A DNA stretch of 7,179 nucleotides from NCBI GenBank assembly GCA_002299005.1, contig DBMZ01000050.1:1-7179 (forward strand), given 5' to 3'. This DNA is from Alphaproteobacteria bacterium UBA685. Its GTDB lineage: Bacteria; Pseudomonadota; Alphaproteobacteria; Puniceispirillales; Puniceispirillaceae. Position numbers and translations under genes: made by a program. Under the pieces are notes generated by a model, which was not told the DNA's origin, searched no databases, and saw only the letters and a list, made by a program, of their open reading frames with translations. This document shows, one piece after another, positions 1-4,400 of this stretch. Numbering within the stretch: the first letter of the stretch is position 1; every line of letters begins with the position of its first letter.

Positions 1-247
1 CCTGTTCCGCCTCTTTATCGGCCTTGCGCGCTCTTTGTTCTAACTGCTCTGCTGTGATGCCGATAAGCATGAGGGCGTTATTCATATCATGTATCAAAGC
101 CTTCAGCGTATCGCGCGACACCAAGACATCAGCATGCGGCTCTATCTGGGCTAGCGGTATAGGATTCTGCGGCAATGCGTCAGACAAACCATTATCCACA
201 TACTCTTTATCAGGCTCTTTATCAGGGGCGCGCCGTTTTAAGCTCAT
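1..247 (-). CDS. N-terminal part of a histidine-kinase-like protein (3' end outside window)
   Basis: The minus strand is open from an ATG at 247-245 to the window edge, giving 82 residues of an incomplete protein. An in-frame TAA lies 11 codons upstream with no other ATG between, so this start is well fixed; no strong Shine-Dalgarno is visible. The first 45 or so residues are charged and hydrophilic, with PDKE repeated at 8-15, and show no signal peptide or membrane segment. From residue 45 a helix carries LIHDMNNALMLIG (51-63), resembling the H-box of HisKA dimerisation domains of the HDFNN type; His53 would be the phosphorylated residue. A charged helix follows (EQLEQRARKADKEAEQ). A soluble sensor kinase or phosphotransfer protein is the best reading, but the ATPase domain cannot be seen. 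It lies downstream of dksA on the same strand, beyond a terminator, so it probably has its own promoter. Confidence 0.6.
   Translation of the reverse strand, partial: MSLKRRAPDKEPDKEYVDNGLSDALPQNPIPLAQIEPHADVLVSRDTLKALIHDMNNALMLIGITAEQLEQRARKADKEAEQ
203..226. repeat. 12-bp perfect tandem duplication inside the kinase-like gene
   Basis: CTCTTTATCAGG occurs twice head to tail (203-214 and 215-226). On the minus strand it encodes PDKE-PDKE in the hydrophilic N-terminal region. A related copy, CTCTTTATCGG, sits at 11-21 and encodes part of ADKEA. The unit is a multiple of three, so gain or loss would keep the frame. This looks like slippage in a tolerant linker. Confidence 0.85.
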
Positions 248-317
248 GACCGTAAATTGCCTATCAGCAAAGATGCATTATCAACCAACCTGTCACTAGA
301 AAACCATTCATGAATAA

Positions 318-354
318 TTAACAATATAGTTAAACAACCATTAGATGCAATTAA
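318..354. promoter_or_regulatory. Cluster of TTAA-type half-sites upstream of the kinase-like gene
   Basis: Four half-sites start at 318 (TTAA), 330 (TTAA), 341 (TTAG) and 351 (TTAA), about one helical turn apart. The pair 330-333 and 341-344 has the seven-base spacing of the CtrA consensus TTAA-N7-TTAA, with one mismatch. The cluster lies 71-107 bases upstream of the kinase-like ATG, where a promoter would be expected. The stretch is AT-rich, so chance is a real alternative. A link to the CtrA-like regulator at 1404-2111 is only an inference. Confidence 0.25.
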
Positions 355-359
355 AATGT

Positions 360-387
360 AAATAAAAGGGGCTATCTAGCCCCCCTT
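360..387 (-). terminator. Rho-independent terminator of dksA
   Basis: On the minus strand a stem GGGGCT / AGCCCC (pairing 378-383 with 368-373) closes a four-base AGAT loop. TTTTATTT follows directly. It lies 36-63 bases past the dksA stop. The plus strand lacks a T-tract after the stem, so it should work only in the dksA direction. Confidence 0.85.
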
Positions 388-422
388 ACATGCGATTTAC
401 CGCAGATTTGGTTAAGTATCAC

Positions 423-890
423 CTAATCGTCGCGGTGAATGCGTTCCATCTTTTCATGACGCTCTTGGGCCTGCAAAGTCATTGAGGCAATCGGACGTGC
501 TTCAAGACGCTCAAGGCTAATTTGCTCATCTGTATCTTCGCAATAACCATAAGAGCCATCTTCGATACGGCGTAGGGCAGATTCAATCTTTTGAATAAGC
601 TTGCGCTCTCTGTCTCTTGTACGCAAATCAAGTGCGGCAGAGCTTTCAATCTGCGCTCTATCCATCTGGTCTGGCTTATGAAGCGATTCAGTTGAGAGAT
701 TTTCAAGCGTTTGATTGGCTTCATTTAGCAATTCAGCGCGCCAATCCATAAGTTTGCGGCGAAAATACTCCAATTGAAGCGGGTTCATGAACTCTTCATC
801 AGCCGATGGTCTGTAACCTTCAGGCAATAATGTTGCTGTCACAGCTTGATCAATGCTAGCGCCTTTATCAGCGGCGTTATTTGAAGCCAT
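423..890 (-). CDS. dksA: RNA polymerase-binding transcription factor DksA
   Basis: This 155-residue protein matches DksA along its length. DksA binds the RNA polymerase secondary channel and, with ppGpp, adjusts promoter activity in the stringent response. Visible parts are a hydrophilic N-terminal tail (1-32); FMNPLQLEYFRRKL (34-47), the start of the coiled coil; the coiled-coil tip with DQMDRA, giving Asp74, Asp77 and Ala79, which correspond to E. coli D71, D74 and A76; the return helix LRTRDRERKLIQKIE (89-103); and a C-terminal globular region (112-155). The usual four-cysteine zinc finger is reduced to one cysteine (Cys117, in YGYCEDTDEQ), with Thr120, Thr138 and Ala141 at the other ligand positions. 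This recalls zinc-independent DksA2-type proteins and is common in alphaproteobacterial DksA. A good Shine-Dalgarno, AGGGAG (898-903, minus), sits seven bases before the ATG. A terminator follows, so it appears to be transcribed alone. Confidence 0.95.
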   Translation of the reverse strand: MASNNAADKGASIDQAVTATLLPEGYRPSADEEFMNPLQLEYFRRKLMDWRAELLNEANQTLENLSTESLHKPDQMDRAQIESSAALDLRTRDRERKLIQKIESALRRIEDGSYGYCEDTDEQISLERLEARPIASMTLQAQERHEKMERIHRDD

Positions 891-911
891 ACTTACTCTC
901 CCTTTGATGCT

Positions 912-1007
912 CTATCAGACCACGCCCTTAAAACGGTCTTTTGCATATAAGCTGTCATTGATGCCGTTGACAGCTTTTATCGTCTCTTAAAAAACAGGGC
1001 GTGATAG
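912..1007 (-). promoter_or_regulatory. Possible structured 5' leader of dksA (nested inverted repeats)
   Basis: Two inverted repeats are nested just upstream of dksA. The outer one is CACGCCCT (921-928) with AGGGCGTG (996-1003), 8 bp and perfect, extendable by CTAT (912-915) with ATAG (1004-1007) across a five-base bulge. The inner one is a perfect 9-bp repeat (949-957 with 968-976). In minus-strand RNA this would be a long stem with an internal loop and an inner hairpin. The base ends about nine bases before the dksA Shine-Dalgarno. Whether the dksA transcript starts far enough upstream (beyond about 1007) is not known, because no convincing promoter was found. The inner repeat could instead be a protein-binding operator. 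Confidence 0.35.
949..976. repeat. Perfect 9-bp inverted repeat upstream of dksA
   Basis: AAGCTGTCA (949-957) and TGACAGCTT (968-976) are exact reverse complements around a 10-base loop. On the plus strand TTAT follows, making a TTTTAT run with the end of the arm, which resembles a weak terminator. No plus-strand gene is known to end here. It lies 59-86 bases upstream of the dksA start. Confidence 0.85.
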
Positions 1008-1088
1008 AAAAATTTCACAAAATAGATCATCACTTTGTCATTTATCTCGGATCTATCTACACAAGTAAAGAATTGGATTCAAGTGACT

Positions 1089-1118
1089 TTGACAAGAGGA
1101 CGCTAAACCAGCTATTTA
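1089..1118 (+). promoter_or_regulatory. Candidate sigma-70-type promoter for the response-regulator gene
   Basis: A perfect -35 hexamer, TTGACA (1089-1094), is followed 18 bases later by a poor -10, TATTTA (1113-1118). Use of this site would give a leader of about 280 bases before the regulator gene. A second TTGACA at 1126-1131 has no good -10 partner. The call rests mainly on the -35 match. Confidence 0.25.
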
Positions 1119-1235
1119 CCAGCGTTTGACAGGCATTTTTGCGCTATTTTGCCGCGATCGCCTGCTTGCTCATCTCGCGATGCAGCCCCTTTGAATGGCA
1201 CCTTTCGAATCAGCGTAAAACCATAACAAATCATT

Positions 1236-1253
1236 AATCACGCGATTGTGATT
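1236..1253. repeat. Short inverted repeat, possible operator
   Basis: AATCAC (1236-1241) and GTGATT (1248-1253) are exact reverse complements separated by six bases (GCGATT). The 18-bp size suits a dimeric DNA-binding protein. It lies about 150 bases before the response-regulator start. No known consensus was recognised. Confidence 0.4.
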
Positions 1254-1297
1254 TGCCTGTTTTTAACAAACTCATCATCTTAACAATCAGGTAAGGA

Positions 1298-1429
1298 ATG
1301 GGAACAAATCAAAAGCAGCTGACACAAAATGAGACGCTGTTTTTAGAGCAAAATGACGGTGCCATGAAAGTTATAAATCGCACGTCAAAGATGGAGTTTG
1401 TAGATGAATATCTTATTAGTAGAAGATGA
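1298..1429 (+). CDS. Hypothetical 43-aa ORF overlapping the response-regulator start
   Basis: An ATG at 1298 opens a 43-codon frame that ends in TGA at 1427-1429, overlapping the first 26 bases of the regulator gene in another frame. AGG (1290-1292) lies about six bases before the ATG. The product is hydrophilic, with many Gln, Asn and Glu residues (MGTNQKQLTQNETLFLEQ at the start) and Arg-Arg at its end. It has no membrane segment, signal peptide or family resemblance that I recognise. The position would suit a leader ORF that couples translation to the regulator. However, the regulator has its own good Shine-Dalgarno, and an ORF this short can arise by chance. Confidence 0.25.
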   Translation: MGTNQKQLTQNETLFLEQNDGAMKVINRTSKMEFVDEYLISRR

Positions 1430-2111
1430 CCCGATCGTCGCAGATGCGCTTTCGATTACCCTTGAAGAAGCTGGCTATTTTACCGTGAATGCCGCGTCTA
1501 TTCACGAAGCCCTTGAAGAGCTTAATATCAATGAGTTTGACGCTGTGTTGCTTGATCTCAAACTGCCAGATGGCGATGGCACCAGAGTGGCGCGCCTCAT
1601 CAGAGCGAAAAAAGAACGCCAACTTATCCCTATTTTGGTTGTCTCCGGCAATAATAGTGTTGATGACCGCATCATGGCATTAGGTGCTGGCGCTGATGGT
1701 TATCTCTCAAAGCCGTTTGACCGCCATGAATTGCTCGCCCATCTAGAGGCAATTATCAGACGCGCCAATGGTCATAGCTCGCTTGTTATTTCGATTGGCA
1801 ACCTTGAAATTGACCTGCATCGCAAAATTGTCAGCGTTGATGGCAAGACAGTGAACCTGACACGCAAAGAATTTGAGATAGTGAATTTGCTCGGCGTAAG
1901 AAAAGGCGCTGTATTGAGTAAAACGAGCTTTATCAACCATTTATATGGTGGCAGAGATGAGCCTGAATCAAAGATTGTTGATGTGTTCATGTGTAAATTG
2001 CGCCAAAAACTTGATGATGCGGGCATTCAAGGCGCATCCATTCAAACAGTTTGGGGCCAAGGCCATAAATTAGTCGAAACAGACACACAACTGGCCCATC
2101 AGAGCGCTTAA
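1404..2111 (+). CDS. CtrA-family two-component response regulator (OmpR/PhoB-type winged helix)
   Basis: This 235-residue protein is a DNA-binding response regulator. The receiver domain (1-120) has the acidic pocket Glu7-Asp8-Asp9, the phosphorylated Asp51 (in VLLDLKLPD), Ser81 at the switch position and Lys103 in SKPF. The winged-helix domain (about 128-226) is strikingly like Caulobacter CtrA: NHLYGG, DEPESKI and DVFMCKLRQKL (178-203) match CtrA's NHLYGGMDEPELKI and DVFICKLRKKL. Because the recognition region is kept, it may read TTAA-N7-TTAA-like sites. The receiver and N-terminus (MNILLVEDDPIVADAL) differ more from CtrA (MRVLLIEDD), so a paralogue is likelier than CtrA itself, though a divergent CtrA is possible. 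The start is fixed by an in-frame TAG just before the ATG and by GGAG (1393-1396) seven bases upstream. A strong terminator follows. No partner kinase is adjacent; the kinase-like fragment at 1-247 is the only candidate in view. Confidence 0.9.
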   Translation: MNILLVEDDPIVADALSITLEEAGYFTVNAASIHEALEELNINEFDAVLLDLKLPDGDGTRVARLIRAKKERQLIPILVVSGNNSVDDRIMALGAGADGYLSKPFDRHELLAHLEAIIRRANGHSSLVISIGNLEIDLHRKIVSVDGKTVNLTRKEFEIVNLLGVRKGAVLSKTSFINHLYGGRDEPESKIVDVFMCKLRQKLDDAGIQGASIQTVWGQGHKLVETDTQLAHQSA

Positions 2112-2159
2112 AACGCGCATGAGACGCGGCGACTATTATTAGCAAACTACTGGGATGAG

Positions 2160-2189
2160 GCCACCATAAGAAATGGTGGCTTTTTCTTT
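2160..2189 (+). terminator. Rho-independent terminator of the response-regulator gene
   Basis: A perfect 8-bp stem, GCCACCAT (2160-2167) with ATGGTGGC (2173-2180), closes a five-base loop (AAGAA). TTTTTCTTT (2181-2189) follows. It lies 49 bases past the regulator stop. The minus strand has no T-tract, so it acts on plus-strand transcription and separates the regulator from the DUF3553 gene. Confidence 0.93.
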
Positions 2190-2310
2190 GCGCCCGTTGG
2201 CGTCTGCTATATTCTATGCATCCTTTGCGACTTGTAAAAAAACTATCCCTAACTTCATTGATAAATAATCCTATTTCGGGCAATAAGAATAAGGGGGATT
2301 CGCAGGCTTT

Positions 2311-2376
2311 ATGGCACGCTTACCTCTGGCAATGAATGACAATAAGAAAGCGTCGCACGCATCATGGCATTTTTAG
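2311..2376 (+). CDS. Possible 21-aa leader ORF overlapping the DUF3553 start
   Basis: An ATG at 2311 opens 21 codons (MARLPLAMNDNKKASHASWH, then F) ending in TAG at 2374-2376. This is 13 bases inside the DUF3553 gene and in another frame. AGG (2304-2306) is four bases before the ATG, and a purine-rich AAGGGGG (2291-2297) lies further upstream. The DUF3553 start has no Shine-Dalgarno of its own, so reinitiation after this ORF would explain how it is translated. Chance is a serious alternative at this length. Confidence 0.2.
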   Translation: MARLPLAMNDNKKASHASWHF

Positions 2377-2546
2377 ATTTCAGTTTGGGCGATTTCGTCC
2401 GCCACCCGCAAAAACCAGAATGGGGATTGGGGCAAGTACAATCGATCACCGGCATGCGTGTGGTTGTAAATTTCGAAGATGCGGGCAAAATGTTTATTAA
2501 TTGCGAAATTGTAAATTTGGAGCCTGTCGCTGACAAGACAGATTAG
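2364..2546 (+). CDS. DUF3553 family small protein
   Basis: This 60-residue protein matches the DUF3553 family, short proteins found mostly in alphaproteobacteria with no settled function. The pattern GDFVRHPQKPEWGLGQVQS (9-27) followed by VVVNFEDAGKMFI (33-45) and a final IVNLEPV suggests a small beta-barrel. The spacing GDxVxH...WGxGxV...VxFxxxGxK resembles the Tudor-like C-terminal domain of PcrA/UvrD helicases, which contacts RNA polymerase. That resemblance is my reading and does not establish function. There are no membrane segments. The start is the only ATG after an in-frame TAA (2343-2345), but no Shine-Dalgarno precedes it. The gene sits between the regulator's terminator and the formate dehydrogenase operon, 119 bases upstream of the latter. 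I see no terminator after it, so read-through into the operon is possible. Confidence 0.85.
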   Translation: MAFLDFSLGDFVRHPQKPEWGLGQVQSITGMRVVVNFEDAGKMFINCEIVNLEPVADKTD

Positions 2547-2568
2547 GCCAGAATTAGTCACTTAATGT

Positions 2569-2598
2569 TTGGTAAGACAAGGCACTATCGCCTATATC
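2569..2598 (+). promoter_or_regulatory. Candidate promoter for the formate dehydrogenase operon
   Basis: TTGGTA (2569-2574) and TATATC (2593-2598), 18 bases apart, each match four of six consensus positions of a sigma-70-type promoter. The site is the best promoter-like pair in the 119-bp gap before the beta-subunit gene and would give a leader of about 60 bases. The match is weak. Confidence 0.25.
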
Positions 2599-2665
2599 AA
2601 ATGAAGGTGGTGCGTTTGGCAAAGCGCATGGCCTGAAGTAAAAGCACGTTGCAAGGAATAAATCG

Positions 2666-4396
2666 ATGCCAGATTCTTTTGATAAGGTTGACCAACCATC
2701 ACCAGAAAACAAACGTCGTAAGGGTCGCTTTAAGCCAAAGGGGCGCATGACAGACCCTGCCGCGCTATCTGCTGTGGCGTCCTTGCTAGACGGCGCGACC
2801 TTCCAGCGTGACATGTTAATTGAATATCTGCATATCTTGCAAGATCATCACAAGCACCTTAGCGCTGAGAATTTGGCGGCTTTGGCGCATTTGATGAAGA
2901 TTCCCATGGCTGAAATTTGGGAAGTGGCCAGCTTTTACGACCATTTCGACCTTGTAAAAGAAACTGAAGAGGCCCCTGCCAAGCGCACCGTTCGTGTTTG
3001 CACGTCCCTGTCTTGCATGATGGCAGGCGGTGAAGCGTTACTTGAAGAGCTGCAAGCCTATAATAATGATGATGTGCGCTTTGTTGGCGCGCCGTGCATT
3101 GGCGCATGTGATAAAGCGCCAGCGGCGGCTGATGGGCACAGCCTTGTTGCCAACACCTCAAAAGAAGATTTGCTTGAACGTGTAAAAGCCCCTGCCCCTC
3201 ATGAGTCACCTGCTGCCTATCGCGGGCTTGAGGCCTATCGTGCTGATGGCGGCTATGCGCTGCTAGAGGCGCTCAAATCAGGCACAAAACAGGCCGGTGA
3301 CGTGATTGACGCGCTTTCAAATTCAGCCTTGCGCGGCCTTGGGGGCGCAGGCTTCCCTACAGGGCGCAAATGGTCAATCGTCTCTGGCTATGACGGCCCT
3401 CGCATGATGGCGATCAATGGTGATGAGGGCGAGCCTGGCACATTCAAAGACCGTCATTATCTGACAACAGACCCGCATCGTATGATCGAAGGCATTCTGA
3501 TCGCCGCTAAGGTCGTGGGGATTGAGCATTGCTATATCTATATGCGTGATGAATATCCTGAGATCTTGGCATTACTGCGCACAGAGCTGGCATTGGTTCA
3601 TGAAGCTGGGCTTGATGACCATACCACGCTTGAATTACGCAGAGGCGCTGGCGCTTATATTTGCGGTGAAGAATCCGCGATGATCGAATCAATCGAAGGA
3701 AAGCGCGGCCTGCCGCGTCATCGCCCACCCTATGTGGCTGAGGTCGGTCTGTTTGGCAGACCAACTTTGGTCAATAATGTTGAGACACTTTATTGGGTGC
3801 GTGACATTGTTGAAAAAGGCGCTGACTGGTTTAATGCCCAAGGGCGCGACGGCCATGCTGGCTTTCGTACCTATTCAGTCTCTGGCCGTGTTGCCAAGCC
3901 AGGGCTTGTCACATGCGCGGCTGGTGCAAGCGTTAATGAGCTGATTGAGGCTTGTGGCGGCATGGCAGATGGTCATAATTTCAAAGGCTATCTTCCGGGC
4001 GGCGCCTCTGGCGGTATTTTGCCAGCATCAAAAGGGGATATCCCGCTTGATTTTGGCGGCCCTCTGGCAGATGAAGGCTGTTTTGTGGGATCGCACGCGG
4101 TTGTGGTCTTATCAGATGAAGATAACATCTGGGATGCGGCGCTGAATTTGATGAAATTCTTCAAGCATGAATCATGCGGCCAATGCACACCTTGTCGTAA
4201 TGGCACAGAAAAAGCGGTTGCTCTGATGAGCCAGCCTATGGCGGATACCTCTTTGCTGTCTGAACTATCACAGGCCATGACAGATGCGTCTATTTGCGGC
4301 CTTGGTCAAGCGGCTTCAAACCCTCTGACAAGTGCGATGAAGCATTTCCCGCAAGATATACCGCAATCCCCCATGCCTAACGCTGAGGAGGCATAA
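2666..4396 (+). CDS. fdsB: NAD-dependent formate dehydrogenase beta subunit, fused FdsG-FdsB (NuoE-NuoF-like)
   Basis: This 576-residue diaphorase subunit takes electrons from the alpha subunit and reduces NAD+ in the cytoplasm. Residues 1-30 form a basic tail (KRRKGRFKPKGR). Residues about 33-172 are a NuoE/FdsG thioredoxin-like domain with the [2Fe-2S] ligands Cys112, Cys117 (C-x4-C), Cys144 and Cys148 (C-x3-C). After a linker, residues about 190-565 are NuoF/FdsB-like. They contain the glycine-rich RGLGGAGFPTGRKW (223-236) and NGDEGEPGTFKDR (251-263) of the FMN/NADH site, GAGAYICGEESAMI (327-340), PTLVNNVETL (366-375), and the [4Fe-4S] ligands Cys504, Cys507, Cys510 and Cys544. FdsG and FdsB are separate proteins in Rhodobacter and Cupriavidus; a fused beta chain of similar size is known from Methylobacterium extorquens FDH1 (fdh1B). 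AAGGA lies eight bases before the ATG, and an in-frame TAA at 2639-2641 leaves this as the only ATG start. All cluster ligands are present, so the gene looks intact. Confidence 0.93.
   Translation: MPDSFDKVDQPSPENKRRKGRFKPKGRMTDPAALSAVASLLDGATFQRDMLIEYLHILQDHHKHLSAENLAALAHLMKIPMAEIWEVASFYDHFDLVKETEEAPAKRTVRVCTSLSCMMAGGEALLEELQAYNNDDVRFVGAPCIGACDKAPAAADGHSLVANTSKEDLLERVKAPAPHESPAAYRGLEAYRADGGYALLEALKSGTKQAGDVIDALSNSALRGLGGAGFPTGRKWSIVSGYDGPRMMAINGDEGEPGTFKDRHYLTTDPHRMIEGILIAAKVVGIEHCYIYMRDEYPEILALLRTELALVHEAGLDDHTTLELRRGAGAYICGEESAMIESIEGKRGLPRHRPPYVAEVGLFGRPTLVNNVETLYWVRDIVEKGADWFNAQGRDGHAGFRTYSVSGRVAKPGLVTCAAGASVNELIEACGGMADGHNFKGYLPGGASGGILPASKGDIPLDFGGPLADEGCFVGSHAVVVLSDEDNIWDAALNLMKFFKHESCGQCTPCRNGTEKAVALMSQPMADTSLLSELSQAMTDASICGLGQAASNPLTSAMKHFPQDIPQSPMPNAEEA
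4385..4391 (+). promoter_or_regulatory. Ribosome binding site of the alpha-subunit gene, inside the beta gene
   Basis: GAGGAGG is a strong Shine-Dalgarno that lies within the last codons of the beta gene (encoding Glu-Glu-Ala), nine bases before the alpha ATG. Only four bases separate the beta stop from the alpha start. Translation of the two subunits is therefore probably coupled, and the alpha start is well supported. Confidence 0.85.
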
Positions 4397-4400
4397 AGCC

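Larger units (their letters stand above)
891..1403. other. 513-bp intergenic region between divergent dksA and the response-regulator gene
   Basis: No convincing protein gene lies wholly here and no RNA gene of a known class was recognised. The dksA side (891-1010) holds nested inverted repeats. The middle contains a 7-bp inverted repeat, ATAGATC (1022-1028) with GATCTAT (1050-1056). There are two TTGACA hexamers (1089-1094 and 1126-1131) and two GANTC sites, the target of the alphaproteobacterial CcrM methylase (1076-1080 and 1207-1211). An 18-bp inverted repeat lies at 1236-1253, and from 1298 a short ORF runs into the regulator gene. The length and the divergent layout suggest promoters for both flanking genes. 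Confidence 0.7.

Noticed and set aside
24..299. 91-codon plus-strand ORF
   Set aside because: It lies antisense to the kinase-like reading frame, which carries a recognisable H-box motif. The plus-strand product is Ser/Cys/Met-rich with no family resemblance.
479..724. 81-codon minus-strand ORF within dksA
   Set aside because: It is an alternative frame of dksA, whose protein match is unambiguous.
967..1000. TTGACA at 967-972 as a plus-strand promoter
   Set aside because: No acceptable -10 lies 16-18 bases downstream, and the hexamer is part of the inverted repeat.
1152..1164. GCGATCGC palindrome as a special site
   Set aside because: A single octamer palindrome is expected by chance and no second copy is seen in the window.
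1772..2026. Minus-strand ORFs opposite the response regulator
   Set aside because: They mirror the regulator's coding frame and show no motif or ribosome binding site.
2565..2636. 23-codon basic ORF before the formate dehydrogenase operon
   Set aside because: It has no Shine-Dalgarno, overlaps the candidate promoter and shows no family features; chance is sufficient.
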